This document shows, piece by piece, positions 1 to 8,345 of a DNA stretch of 64,000 bases (positions are counted from its first letter, which is position 1; each line of letters opens with the position of its first letter). Under the pieces are notes generated by a model that saw only the letters and a program-made list of their open reading frames with translations, was not told the origin of the DNA and searched no databases. The stretch comes from Streptantibioticus_C sp963761325 (GTDB lineage: Bacteria > Actinomycetota > Actinomycetes > Streptomycetales > Streptomycetaceae): NCBI GenBank assembly GCA_963761325.1, contig CAVXGZ010000008.1, positions 620,001 to 684,000 of the forward strand. The letters are read 5' to 3'. Position numbers and translations under genes: made by a program.

Positions 1-303
1 GCGGGGCTCGCCGTCATCGTGAAGGAGGCGATGGCCAACGGACGGCTGGCGGCGGCGGACGGGCCGCTGGGCGCGCTCGCCGCGGAGGCCGGCACGACGC
101 CCGACGCGCTCGCCCTGGCCGCGGTGCTGCGGCGGCCGTGGGTGACGGTGGTGCTGTCCGGGGCGGCCACCACCGGGCAGTTGGCGGCCAATCTCGCGGC
201 GGCCGGGCTGCGGCTGCCGCCGGGGACCGGGCGGCGGCTCGCCGCACTCGCCGAGCCGGCGGAGCGCTACTGGCGCCACCGCTCCTCGCTGCCCTGGAAC
301 TGA
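1..303 (+). CDS. Aldo/keto reductase, C-terminal part (gene begins before the window)
   Basis: Frame 1 is open from the first base to the TGA at 301-303, so only about the last 100 residues are present. The stretch VVLSGAATTGQLAANL resembles the C-terminal cofactor-binding loop of aldo/keto reductases, where an IPG-like turn is followed by a helix starting Q-L-xx-N. The N-terminal barrel with the catalytic Asp-Tyr-Lys-His tetrad lies outside the window and cannot be checked. The end WRHRSSLPW is typical of actinobacterial members. It converges on the amidotransferase gene with a 16-bp gap. Substrate is unknown. Confidence 0.7.
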   Translation, partial: AGLAVIVKEAMANGRLAAADGPLGALAAEAGTTPDALALAAVLRRPWVTVVLSGAATTGQLAANLAAAGLRLPPGTGRRLAALAEPAERYWRHRSSLPWN

Positions 304-319
304 TCCGCCGGACGCGGTG

Positions 320-1132
320 TCACCCGGCCACCGCCGAGGTCCGCGCGGCGGGCCGGCCGACGGCCGCGGTCGCCTGGGAGGGCAGCAGCCGGTGCACCGA
401 GGTGTGCAGGTCGCGCCGGCGCACCCGCAGTATCCGGCCGTTGGGCAGCGGCTCCCACGGCGCGGCGGAGTGCTCCCAGCCGCTGGAGGCCACCACGACG
501 CTGTCCTCGCCGACCCGGAAGCCCAACTGGTAGGAGGTGAACGGGTTCTTGCCCGAGGATGTCGGCCGGGTCGGGTCGAAGCTGGTGAACGCGTAGAGCG
601 AGTCCTCGGTCAGCAGCAGGCAGTTGAGCGCCTCGGTGCGCATCGAGCCGGTCACCTGGGCGGCGACCGCGGTCAGCGCGACCTCCGGCGGGACCGAGCG
701 CAACGCGGCGAGTACCAGGCCGAAGTAGCGCTCGCTGTCGGTACTGCCGACGCACGGCGGGCCGCCCGCCTCGGCCAGCGCGGCGTCCAGCGCCGGCAGG
801 TCGCTGGCCCAGCCGTTGTGCGCGAAGGCGATGCTCCCGGCGGTGAACGGGTGCGTGTTGTCGGCGGTGTTGACCATGCCGGTGGACGCCTTGCGCAGGT
901 GCAGGATGGCGGCGTCGGTGTACGCCTCGTCCACCGCGGCGTGGTAGGCGGCGCTGGGCTGGGCGGCCTCCGGGGCCTTGCGCACCGTCAGCCCGCCCTC
1001 GCGGTTCCAGTGGGCGACTCCCCAGCCGTCGCAGTGCTCGGACGACAGCGCGGTGAAGTGCCGCAGGTCGTCCCGGAGAAGCGCGGTGAGCGGCTGCGCC
1101 GTCGTGGAGACGACACCGAGCAGTCGGCACAT
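320..1132 (-). CDS. Class II glutamine amidotransferase (EgtC/YafJ-like)
   Basis: A 270-residue protein starting MCRLLG. Removal of Met exposes Cys2, the N-terminal nucleophile of class II (Ntn-type) glutamine amidotransferases. Other family signatures are GWGVAHW at about 36-42, LRKAST near 79-84, NTHPF at 92-96 and the AHNGW turn at about 104-108, where the Asn-Gly forms the oxyanion hole. The protein is a free-standing glutaminase domain, so the acceptor substrate is not evident. EgtC is one member, but no other ergothioneine genes are nearby. The start is ATG with AGGAGGGA about 10 nt upstream. It lies downstream of an amino-acid importer, separated by a hairpin. Confidence 0.8.
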   Translation of the reverse strand: MCRLLGVVSTTAQPLTALLRDDLRHFTALSSEHCDGWGVAHWNREGGLTVRKAPEAAQPSAAYHAAVDEAYTDAAILHLRKASTGMVNTADNTHPFTAGSIAFAHNGWASDLPALDAALAEAGGPPCVGSTDSERYFGLVLAALRSVPPEVALTAVAAQVTGSMRTEALNCLLLTEDSLYAFTSFDPTRPTSSGKNPFTSYQLGFRVGEDSVVVASSGWEHSAAPWEPLPNGRILRVRRRDLHTSVHRLLPSQATAAVGRPAARTSAVAG

Positions 1133-1249
1133 GGTGGAACTGTCCCTCCTGGGAGAAGTGGATCACGCACGCGGGCAGCGCGAAGGGCCGCCACTGGTGC
1201 GTGAACGGAGCCGGGCCGGGCGGGAATTCCTCCCGCGGGCCCCGGCCGG

Positions 1250-1280
1250 GGTCCGCCGCGCCGCCGGGGCGCGGCGGACC
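1250..1280 (-). terminator. Stem-loop after the amino-acid ABC importer operon
   Basis: A perfect 13-bp GC-rich stem (1250-1262 with 1268-1280, 5-nt loop) begins 18 nt after the stop of the last permease gene. There is no T-run, as is common for actinobacterial terminators. It probably separates importer transcription from the amidotransferase gene. Confidence 0.55.
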
Positions 1281-1298
1281 GCGGGTGGTGGCCGCCCG

Positions 1299-2183
1299 CT
1301 ACCCGAGGTGCACCGGCTCCGCGCCGAACTCGACAGGCGGGCGGGTGCTGCCGGGATCCGGCGCCACTCCGTCGGCGCGCGGCTTGCGCTGCGCGCGGCG
1401 CTCCAGCGCGTGGGCGAGCTGGGAGAGCACCGCGTTCATCACCACGTAGATCGCGGTGACCACCAGGTAGCTCTGGACGAAGTAGTGGGTGAAGGAACCC
1501 AGCGACTTGCCCTGGTTGAGCAGTTCCGGGTAGCTCACCACGTAGCCGAGGGTGGTGTCCTTCAGCAGGCTGACCATCTGGGAGACCAGGCTCGGCACCA
1601 CCAGGCGGATCGCCTGCGGCAGCACGACCAGCCACATCACCTGCCGCCGCCGCATGCCGAGCGCGTACGCCGCCTCGGACTGGCCGCGGTCCAGGGCCAT
1701 CACACCGGCCCGGAAGACCTCGGCCAGCACCGCGGAGCTGCACAGCACGATCGGGATGACCAGCGACCAGAAGACCGGGAAGGTGTAGCCGGTCCGCGGG
1801 ATGGCGAGCAGGAAGACGTAGAGCACCAGCAGCAGCGGCACCGAGCGGAACAGCTCGACGTAGCCGGAGGAGACCGACCGGATCAGCCGGTTCTCCGACA
1901 GCCGCCCGAGCGCCAGGAAGGCGCCGAAGGGCAGTGCCAGCACGGCCGCCACCGCCGCCGCCTTCAGGGTCATCACCAGGCCCTGGAAGAGGAAGCGCTG
2001 GTAGGGCCACTCGGCGAAGTAGGACCACTTGTACCCCGCCAGCTGGCCGTGCGAGCCGAACTGCAGCACCCCCAGGGCGATCACCCCGAGCAGGACCAGC
2101 ACGGACAGCACCGTGAAGATCCTGATCCGCGCCCGTGCCTTCGGTCCCGGCGCGTCGAAGAGCACCCGGTTCGTGCCGCTCAC
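1299..2183 (-). CDS. Polar amino-acid ABC transporter permease (GluD-like)
   Basis: A 294-residue inner-membrane permease of the His/Glu/Gln/Arg family. It has about five hydrophobic segments and the cytoplasmic EAA loop (EAAYALGMRRRQVMWLVVLP), which docks on the ATPase. The phrase ELFRSVPLLL precedes a membrane span, as in GlnP/GluD proteins. The start is GTG at 2183-2181 and overlaps the TGA of the preceding permease gene (GTGA), indicating translational coupling. It is the last gene of a four-gene operon in the order ATPase, binding protein, permease, permease, the order of gluABCD in corynebacteria. The transported amino acid is inferred only. Confidence 0.85.
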   Translation of the reverse strand: MSGTNRVLFDAPGPKARARIRIFTVLSVLVLLGVIALGVLQFGSHGQLAGYKWSYFAEWPYQRFLFQGLVMTLKAAAVAAVLALPFGAFLALGRLSENRLIRSVSSGYVELFRSVPLLLVLYVFLLAIPRTGYTFPVFWSLVIPIVLCSSAVLAEVFRAGVMALDRGQSEAAYALGMRRRQVMWLVVLPQAIRLVVPSLVSQMVSLLKDTTLGYVVSYPELLNQGKSLGSFTHYFVQSYLVVTAIYVVMNAVLSQLAHALERRAQRKPRADGVAPDPGSTRPPVEFGAEPVHLG

Positions 2184-2824
2184 CGGCGCACCGCCATTCG
2201 CTTCTGGATCCGCCCGGCCAGCAGGGCGATGGTCAAGGTCACCAGGACGTAGCCGAGGGTCGCCAGCGCGAACGTCGGGATCGGCTCGTCGTAGCGCAGG
2301 TCCAGCAGCTGGGTGCGGCCGGTCAGTTCACTGACCCCGACCGCCGCACCCAGCGAGGACCCCAGCACGACGCCGATGAAGACGTTCGCCAGCGGCTGGA
2401 CCATCGTCCGGAAGGCCTGCGGCAGGATGACCGTTCCCAGCGACTGGGAGAAGGTCATCCCGAGCGCCCGCGCGGCCTCCGCCTGGCCCACCGGCACCGC
2501 GTTGATGCCGCCGCGCACCGACTCGCAGACGAACGCCCCGAAGTACAGCGCCAGGCAGACGACTTCCGAGGTGAACAGCGAGTAGGTGATCCCGGCGTCC
2601 GGCAGCCCGAAGACGAACAGCACCAGGAACGCCAGCAGGGGCACGTTGCGGAAGACCTCGACGTAGGCGGCGCCGGCGACTCTCAGCGGGGTGATCGGGC
2701 TGACCCGCATGATCGTCAGGACGGTGCCGAGGACGAGGGCGCCCAGGAAGCCCAGCAGGGACAGTTCCAGGGTGATGCCCAGTCCGCCGACGAGGATGCC
2801 GATGTGCTTGAGGACCTCATGCAT
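2180..2824 (-). CDS. Polar amino-acid ABC transporter permease (GluC-like)
   Basis: A 214-residue permease with the same fold as its downstream partner. It has the VEVFRNVPLLAFL segment and the EAA loop QAEAARALGMTFSQSLGTVI. The two permeases are presumed to form the heterodimeric channel. The ATG lies 9 nt after the stop of the binding-protein gene. No clear Shine-Dalgarno is visible, so translation may depend on coupling. Its TGA overlaps the GTG of the next gene. Confidence 0.85.
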   Translation of the reverse strand: MHEVLKHIGILVGGLGITLELSLLGFLGALVLGTVLTIMRVSPITPLRVAGAAYVEVFRNVPLLAFLVLFVFGLPDAGITYSLFTSEVVCLALYFGAFVCESVRGGINAVPVGQAEAARALGMTFSQSLGTVILPQAFRTMVQPLANVFIGVVLGSSLGAAVGVSELTGRTQLLDLRYDEPIPTFALATLGYVLVTLTIALLAGRIQKRMAVRR

Positions 2825-2833
2825 GGCGGCGCG

Positions 2834-3811
2834 TCAGGACCCGGCCGCCGAGCCGATCACCGGCGTCGCGGGCGGGTTGCCGGCGAGCTTGGTGCCGATG
2901 GTGGCCTTCCACAGCTTGGCCCACTCGCCGTCCGCGTAGATCTTCTTCAGCCACGCGTCGACGAACGCCTTGGCCTCCGGGTCGGCCTTCGGCAGGCCGA
3001 TGCCGTACGGCTCCTTGGTGAACGGCTGGCCGACCACCTTCAGCGACGAGTCGCTCACCGAGTCGCCGAGCAGGATGCCCTGGTCGAGCACGTAGGCGGC
3101 GGCGCGGCCCTGCTTGACCGCGGCGACGCACTCGCCGTCCTCCTGGAAGAGCAGCACCTTGGCCTTGGGCGCGAACTTCTTGATGTCCAGCGCGGCGGTG
3201 GAGTTGCCCTCGGTGGCGACCGTCTTGCCGTTGAGGTCGGAGACCGTCTTGATCGAGTTGTCGCTCGACTTCACCAGGATCGCGTCGCCGGACTCGTAGT
3301 ACGGGCCGGCGAACGCCACCTTCTGCGCGCGCTGCGGGGTGATGGTGTAGGTGGCGAACACCGCGTCCACGGTGCCGTTCTGCAGCATCGTCTCGCGGGT
3401 GTCCACGGTGGTCAGGGACAGCTTGGTCTCGGGCTTGCCGATGATGTACTTGGCGAGCATCTGCGACAGGCCGGCGTCGAAGCCGTCCAGCTGGCCGCTG
3501 ACCGGGTTGCGCTGCGAGAACAGCGCGCCCGAGTCGGTGCCGCCGACCCGCAGGTAGCCCTGCTTGCGGATCTTGTCCATCCAGGAGCCCGGCGTGATCG
3601 CCGAGGAGGCGGCGACCGGCGCCGAGGAGACGACCTGGGCCTGGGTGAACGCGGACGGCTTCCCGCTGCTGTGCCCCGCGCCGGCCGGCGGCAGGGAGGA
3701 GGATCCGCCGCTGCAGGCTGTCAGACCCGCGGCGAGCGCCGCGACCAGACCTACGGCGAAGACCCGGTGCCGATGGGCGGCCGAACGGTTCCCGTTCTTC
3801 TGGGCGATCAT
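2834..3811 (-). CDS. Amino-acid-binding lipoprotein of the ABC importer
   Basis: A 325-residue solute-binding protein of the type-3 extracellular family. The N-terminus is basic, then hydrophobic, and ends in the lipobox LTAC (Cys33), so the mature protein is lipid-anchored outside the membrane. After a Ser/Gly/Pro linker the domain has YLRVGGTDSGALFSQ, the GFDAGLSQMLAKYI segment and VDAVFATYTITPQRAQKV, all characteristic of glutamate/glutamine-type binding proteins. The start ATG has AAGGAG nearby. It is second in the importer operon, with a 97-nt gap after the ATPase gene, which may allow separate regulation. Confidence 0.85.
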   Translation of the reverse strand: MIAQKNGNRSAAHRHRVFAVGLVAALAAGLTACSGGSSSLPPAGAGHSSGKPSAFTQAQVVSSAPVAASSAITPGSWMDKIRKQGYLRVGGTDSGALFSQRNPVSGQLDGFDAGLSQMLAKYIIGKPETKLSLTTVDTRETMLQNGTVDAVFATYTITPQRAQKVAFAGPYYESGDAILVKSSDNSIKTVSDLNGKTVATEGNSTAALDIKKFAPKAKVLLFQEDGECVAAVKQGRAAAYVLDQGILLGDSVSDSSLKVVGQPFTKEPYGIGLPKADPEAKAFVDAWLKKIYADGEWAKLWKATIGTKLAGNPPATPVIGSAAGS

Positions 3812-3907
3812 GAAACTCCTTCGGTGCGGGATGAAGCGGTGGTAGTGGCGGTTCGTCCGGAGTGAGGTTGCCGTCCGGAACTGGTGCGCCGCGGCAGGCA
3901 GTCTGGA

Positions 3908-4681
3908 TCAGTGGTGGAGAATCGTCGAGAGGAAATCTCGAGCTCGTTCGGTGCGCGGCTTGGTGAAGAACTCCTCCGGGGTGCCGATCTCGACGATCTG
4001 CCCGGCGTCCATGAACACGACCCGGTCGGCGGCCTTGCGGGCGAAGCCCATCTCGTGGGTCACCGCGACCATGGTCATGCCGTCCTTGGCGAGCCCGACC
4101 ATCACGTCCAGCACCTCGCGGATCATCTCCGGGTCCAGCGCCGAGGTGGGCTCGTCGAAGAGCATCAGTTTCGGGTGCATGGCCAACGCCCGGGCGATGG
4201 CGACGCGTTGCTGCTGCCCGCCGGACAGCTCCGCCGGGTGGCTGGTCTCCTTGTGCCCGACCCCGACCCGGTCGAGCAGCGCCCTGGCCTCCTCGACCGC
4301 CTTGGCCTTGGGCGTCTTGCGGACCCGGGTCGGTCCGAGCACCACGTTGTCCAGGACGGTCTTGTGGGCGAAGAGGTTGAACGACTGGAAGACCATGCCG
4401 ACGTCGGCGCGCAGCGCGGCGAGTTGCGTGCCCTCCTGCGGCAGTTCCCTGCCGTCGAACACGATGCGGCCCGAGTCGATCGTCTCCAGCCGGTTGATGC
4501 AGCGGCACAGGGTGGACTTGCCGGAGCCGGAGGCGCCGAGGATGACGACCACCTCGCCCTCCCGGACCTCCAGGTCGACATCGCGCAGCGCGACGAAGTC
4601 GCCGAACCGCTTGTTCACGGACTCGACACTCAGCAGAACCTTGCCGGAAGGGGTTCGCGACCCGTCAGCCTCATCAACCAT
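3908..4681 (-). CDS. Amino-acid ABC transporter ATP-binding protein (GlnQ/GluA-like)
   Basis: The cytoplasmic ATPase of the importer, 257 residues from the ATG at 4681. It carries Walker A GASGSGKST (about 49-57), the Q-loop region VGMVFQSFNLF, the signature LSGGQQQRVAIARAL, Walker B LMLFDEPTSALDPE and the switch VAVTHEMGF. An in-frame TTG at 4711 would add ten residues. I prefer the ATG because a TATCTT -10-like box ends 7 nt before it, consistent with a leaderless mRNA, and no Shine-Dalgarno exists for either start. It is first in the operon and divergent from a LysR gene, which may regulate it. Confidence 0.87.
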   Translation of the reverse strand: MVDEADGSRTPSGKVLLSVESVNKRFGDFVALRDVDLEVREGEVVVILGASGSGKSTLCRCINRLETIDSGRIVFDGRELPQEGTQLAALRADVGMVFQSFNLFAHKTVLDNVVLGPTRVRKTPKAKAVEEARALLDRVGVGHKETSHPAELSGGQQQRVAIARALAMHPKLMLFDEPTSALDPEMIREVLDVMVGLAKDGMTMVAVTHEMGFARKAADRVVFMDAGQIVEIGTPEEFFTKPRTERARDFLSTILHH

Positions 4682-4688
4682 GGGGATG

Positions 4689-4694
4689 AAGATA
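4689..4694 (-). promoter_or_regulatory. -10-like box (TATCTT) for the amino-acid ABC operon
   Basis: Read on the minus strand, TATCTT is followed by 7 nt and then the ATG at 4681. This is the spacing expected of a leaderless actinobacterial transcript. A symmetric GTTATAAC at 4749-4756 lies further upstream and could be part of a LysR-type operator, but that is only inference. Confidence 0.45.
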
Positions 4695-4862
4695 GGACCG
4701 GACACCGCCAAGAGCTAATAGAGTCTTTCTCGTTAAACAGAAGAACTGGTTATAACTCCAGCTCTACGACTTAGGCCACCAAAAGCGGCTTATGCGCCTT
4801 CTGACAGGTGACCCGGACGTCACAGTCCGGTCACCACCGGACCGATCGCGCCCTCGCTCGCC

Positions 4863-4868
4863 TAGGGT
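4863..4868 (+). promoter_or_regulatory. -10-like box (TAGGGT) for the LysR gene, leaderless start
   Basis: TAGGGT is a common actinobacterial -10 sequence. It ends 6 nt before the ATG at 4875 and no Shine-Dalgarno is present, so the LysR mRNA probably begins at the initiation codon. No convincing -35 is visible. Confidence 0.5.
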
Positions 4869-4874
4869 GTGGCC

Positions 4875-5813
4875 ATGTTCGACCCGCGTCACCTGCGGCT
4901 GCTCCAGGAAATCGCCCGCACCGGATCCCTGTCCGCGGCGGCGTTGGAGCTCGGCTTCAGCCAGCCGGCCGTCTCGTACCAGCTGCGCAGTCTGGAGCGC
5001 GAGGTCGGCACGGTACTGGCCGTGCGCAGCGGCCGGACCACCAAGCTGACCCCGGCCGGCGAGGCGCTGGCCGGGCACGCCGACCAGATCCTCAGCTCCA
5101 TCCAGACCGCGGAGCGCAGCCTGGCCGACATCGTCGGCTCCCAGGCCGGACTGGTGCGGATCGCCGGCTTCCCCAGCGGCTGCGCCACCATCGTGCCCGC
5201 GGCGATGGCCGCGATGCGGCGGACCCGGCCGGCCGTGGAGGTGCAGCTCATCCAGGCCGAGCCGCCGGCGGCGCTGGCGATGGTCCGGCGCGGCGAGGCG
5301 GACATCGCGGTCTCCTACCGCTACGAGACCCCCGCGACGCAGCGCGGGTCCGGCGCCCGGGAGGCCCCGCTGCGGCGGATCGCGCTGCTGGAGGACCCGG
5401 TGCGGATCGTGCTGCCGGCCGACCACCCGCTCGCCGGGCGCGAGGAGGTGGAGCTCGCCGACCTCGCCGACGCGACCTGGATCATCAGCAGCGAGTGCTT
5501 CGAGGGGATCCTGCAGCGGGCCGCGGTCGGCTGCGGGTTCACCCCCACGGTCAGCATGGTCGCCGACGACTACGTGGCGATGCAGGCGCTGGTCGCCCAC
5601 CGGCTGGGGGTGGCCGTGCTGCCCCGGCTGGCCCTGCTGGCGCACCGCGACGAGCGGGTGATCTCCCGGCCGGTGCGCGGCTGGCCGCCGCGCCGGGTGG
5701 AGGCCGCGCTGTGGCCGGACCGGATGAGGGTGGACGCGGTCTCCGCGATGCTCGCCGCGCTGCGCCACGCCTGCGCCGGGTACGTCGCCGCCCTGCCCGC
5801 GGTGCCGGCCTGA
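4875..5813 (+). CDS. LysR-family transcriptional regulator
   Basis: A 312-residue regulator. The N-terminal winged helix-turn-helix spans about residues 1-60 (HLRLLQEIARTGSLSAAALE, then FSQPAVSYQLRSLE). A linker helix and a periplasmic-binding-like effector domain follow from about residue 90. ATG at 4875 is chosen over the GTG at 4869 because MFDPRHLRLL aligns with typical LysR starts and sits 6 nt after TAGGGT. It is divergent from the amino-acid importer, the usual arrangement for a LysR protein controlling its neighbour and itself. The effector is unknown. Confidence 0.85.
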   Translation: MFDPRHLRLLQEIARTGSLSAAALELGFSQPAVSYQLRSLEREVGTVLAVRSGRTTKLTPAGEALAGHADQILSSIQTAERSLADIVGSQAGLVRIAGFPSGCATIVPAAMAAMRRTRPAVEVQLIQAEPPAALAMVRRGEADIAVSYRYETPATQRGSGAREAPLRRIALLEDPVRIVLPADHPLAGREEVELADLADATWIISSECFEGILQRAAVGCGFTPTVSMVADDYVAMQALVAHRLGVAVLPRLALLAHRDERVISRPVRGWPPRRVEAALWPDRMRVDAVSAMLAALRHACAGYVAALPAVPA

Positions 5814-5830
5814 CACGGCCGGCGGACGGC

Positions 5831-5872
5831 GCCGCCGCGCCGGCCCCGGGGTCGCGGGGCCGGCGCGGCGGC
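5831..5872. terminator. Bidirectional terminator hairpin between convergent genes
   Basis: A perfect 18-bp GC-only stem (5831-5848 with 5855-5872, 6-nt loop) lies between the end of the LysR gene (5813) and the end of the GH15 gene (5888). Its symmetry lets it serve both strands. Confidence 0.7.
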
Positions 5873-5887
5873 GGGAGGCGGACCGGG

Positions 5888-8053
5888 TCAGCCGGCCGGT
5901 GCCTGGACGCGCATGTCGAACTGGCCCGCGTACTGCAGGGCCGTCATGACGTACCAGGCGCCGGTGACCGGCTCGACCATGGTGGAGACGATGGGCTTGT
6001 CGGTGACGTTGGAGGTGGCCTCGCCCGGCGGCATGTAGCCGACCGCGGTGCGCGAGGCGTACCAGGTCATCCGGGACAGGGCGTCGGCCTTGTCGCCGGT
6101 GTAGATCTCGTCGAGCGCCACGTACATGCTCATCTGCGGCCAGGACGGCTCGGCGGCCAGTGCCTCGTTGCCGGCCGGGCTGTACTGCGAGGTGTAGTAG
6201 AAGGTGTCGCCGACGTAGCGGGCGATGCCCCAGGTGTCCTGGCTCAGCGTCGAGGTGATCTTGGCGATGTGCGAAACCGCCTGGCTGGAGGTCGCGTTGA
6301 CCACGCCGAGCACGATGAGCATGTCGGAGGAGGAGTCCACCGGGTCGACCCGCGCGGTGTTGTCGGTGTTGACCGCGCGGTCGAAGTAGCCGCCGCCCGC
6401 GGAGTTCCACAGGCCGGCCGGCGACGCCTCGGAGTCGCGGTTGATCGCACCGGTGATGGTGGCCGCCGCGTTGGCCCAGCCGCTCTTGAGCGACGAGTTG
6501 TTCTCGTCCTGCGCGAACTGCTCCGCCGCCCACAGGCCGGCCACGTAGGTCGCCTGGGTGAACGCGTTGTACTCGACGTTCTCCTCCCAGATCGAGTTGT
6601 CGGCCGGGCCGAAGCCGTTGCTGCCGATGCCGTTCTGGATGAAGTTCGCCGACTTCTGGATGTAGGGCCACATCGCGCTCAGGAACGAGGAGTCGCCGGT
6701 GTCGACGTAGTGCCGCAGCGCGCCGATGATGAACAGGCCGACCGAGTCGTCCTCCGGCTGGACGAAGCTGATGTACTGCCCGGTCCACTCGTCGTACGTG
6801 GTGCCGAACGATCCGTCGGAGGACTGGATGCTCGCCAGCCATCTGAAGTACTTGTCGGCCTCGGCGTGATGGCCGGCGGCGTCCATGGCCATCGCGGTCA
6901 CCGCCGAGTCGCGCACCCAGGTCTTGTAGCCGTAGGCGATCGGGTTGGTCGCGGCCGGCCAGGTGCCCAGGACCGGGTTCTGGGTCTGCTTCATCACCAC
7001 CAGCGCCCGGTCGTAGGAGGTGGACAGGCCGGTGTCGCTGAAGGTCGAGCTGACCCGCTTGCCGGCCGCCAGCCAGTTGCTGTAGTCGGTGGTGGTGGTC
7101 GACTGCCAGGAGGTGTCGCTGCTGCCCCGGGCGGTGTCCGCGTCGGCGAGCGCGGCCGACGCGGTGGAGTCGATGGCCAGGTAGAAGGAGGTGGTCACCT
7201 GGGTGTTGGCCGGGACCGTCACCTTCTTCGACAGGCCCACCGACACGTCCGCCGCGGTGACCGAGTTGTTGTCCGGCAGGTTGCCGCTGGCGTCGAAGGC
7301 GTACCAGGGCGCGACGGTGGCGCTGGAGGTGTTGGAGTTGGTGTCGTCGCCGACCTGGTGGCCGGTGGAGGCGCCGAACGAGCCGAGCACCAGGTGGTAC
7401 TGGCCGGATGCCGACATGTCGACGACGTCGGCGTCCCGGGTGGAGTCGTAGGTGGCGGTGACCGTCTTGCCGGAGCCGGCGCCGGTGTTGTTGACGTGCA
7501 GCTGGTCCAGGACGTTCATGGTGACGGCCGAGCCGGTGGTGTTGTCCAGCCGGTAGGTGACCACCATGAAGTGCTGGTTGGGCACCATCGCGTAGTCGCG
7601 GCCGATGGTGACCGGCATGGCCTGGCCGTTGTAGGGGCCGTAGTCGGAGCGCAGCACGCCGCCGGAGTCGAGGTAGCCGGTGGCGCTGCCGAAGTCGTGC
7701 ACCTGGTCGTACTTGACGCCGTGCGTCTCGTCGCGGAAGAACCCGGTGTAGTCGTTGATCTGGTTGACGTCCGAGCCGCTGGACGCGGTGCCGCCCGGCG
7801 AGTAGTGCAACTCGGCGAGCCGCGGGCCGTACTGGGTGTTGGTGTCGGTCTGGGCGAGCTGCGGCGCCATCCAGATGCCGGTGGTGTCGCTCCAGTTGTT
7901 CATGTAGAGGGACCTGGCCGTCTCGGTGGACGGCTGGGTGGTGCTCGCCGCGCTGGCCTGGCCGGTGCCGAGGGCGGCCGCCCCCGCCGCGCCGGCCATG
8001 GCCAACACCGCCGCGGTGGCCATGCCTATCAGTCGTGTTCGGAGTCTCTTCAT
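5888..8053 (-). CDS. Secreted GH15 glycosidase (glucodextranase/glucoamylase-like)
   Basis: A 721-residue exported protein with a Sec signal (MKRLRTRLIG, a hydrophobic core and an Ala-rich cleavage region near residue 34). An N-terminal beta-rich domain (to about 320) precedes an (alpha/alpha)6 catalytic domain. GH15 features are YGYKTWVRDSAVTAM, the acid motif IWEENVEYNAFTQ and a second acidic site in ALAAEPSWPQMSMYVAL near the C-terminus. This two-domain layout matches bacterial glucodextranases and glucoamylases, which release glucose from chain ends. The start at 8053 has GGGAGG about 8 nt upstream, and an upstream in-frame start lacks one. Divergence from a GH27 isomalto-dextranase-like gene argues for alpha-1,6-glucan as substrate, but starch cannot be excluded. 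Confidence 0.8.
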   Translation of the reverse strand: MKRLRTRLIGMATAAVLAMAGAAGAAALGTGQASAASTTQPSTETARSLYMNNWSDTTGIWMAPQLAQTDTNTQYGPRLAELHYSPGGTASSGSDVNQINDYTGFFRDETHGVKYDQVHDFGSATGYLDSGGVLRSDYGPYNGQAMPVTIGRDYAMVPNQHFMVVTYRLDNTTGSAVTMNVLDQLHVNNTGAGSGKTVTATYDSTRDADVVDMSASGQYHLVLGSFGASTGHQVGDDTNSNTSSATVAPWYAFDASGNLPDNNSVTAADVSVGLSKKVTVPANTQVTTSFYLAIDSTASAALADADTARGSSDTSWQSTTTTDYSNWLAAGKRVSSTFSDTGLSTSYDRALVVMKQTQNPVLGTWPAATNPIAYGYKTWVRDSAVTAMAMDAAGHHAEADKYFRWLASIQSSDGSFGTTYDEWTGQYISFVQPEDDSVGLFIIGALRHYVDTGDSSFLSAMWPYIQKSANFIQNGIGSNGFGPADNSIWEENVEYNAFTQATYVAGLWAAEQFAQDENNSSLKSGWANAAATITGAINRDSEASPAGLWNSAGGGYFDRAVNTDNTARVDPVDSSSDMLIVLGVVNATSSQAVSHIAKITSTLSQDTWGIARYVGDTFYYTSQYSPAGNEALAAEPSWPQMSMYVALDEIYTGDKADALSRMTWYASRTAVGYMPPGEATSNVTDKPIVSTMVEPVTGAWYVMTALQYAGQFDMRVQAPAG

Positions 8054-8130
8054 TCGCGGGCCTCCCGCCAGCCGCAAAGTGTGGGGCCTCCGGGGGCGTC
8101 AGCGGTCGAGACCGACCTCGGGGCGGCATG

Positions 8131-8160
8131 AGTGTCGCGGAGGTTAATTGCGCCCGTCAA
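8131..8160 (-). promoter_or_regulatory. GH15 promoter with AATTAACCT box in the spacer
   Basis: On the minus strand TTGACG (8160-8155) is followed by 5 nt, AATTAACCT (8149-8141), 4 nt and GACACT (8136-8131). The spacer is 18 nt. The -10 match is weak. The identical geometry occurs at the divergent GH27 promoter, so the box is a strong candidate for a shared operator. Confidence 0.6.
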
Positions 8161-8257
8161 GCAACAAACCAGGGAAGAGTGTTGACGTCCGGTGAAACTC
8201 CAGGTCGGCTGCGACAGTACCGGCCCGGCGGCCGGAAAGTGCCGGATGGTTTTTTCC

Positions 8258-8287
8258 TTGACACACTTAATTAACCTGCAGCAGACT
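8258..8287 (+). promoter_or_regulatory. GH27 promoter with AATTAACCT box in the spacer
   Basis: TTGACA (8258-8263) is followed by 5 nt, AATTAACCT (8269-8277), 4 nt and CAGACT (8282-8287), an 18-nt spacer. The box extends into the palindrome TTAATTAA (8267-8274). A repressor bound here would block RNA polymerase. The ROK regulator encoded at 10310 is the obvious candidate. Confidence 0.65.
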
Positions 8288-8345
8288 CGCCGCGGTCCCG
8301 ACAGGCCACGGGCGACGGTGCCCGGATCGGCGAACGGAGGCACGG

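Noticed and set aside
4764..8129. Very long open frames (over 1,000 codons) opposite or out of frame with the GH15 and LysR genes
   Set aside because: They are low-complexity Arg/Gly/Ala/Pro-rich translations created by GC-biased codons of the real genes and have no recognisable domains or starts.
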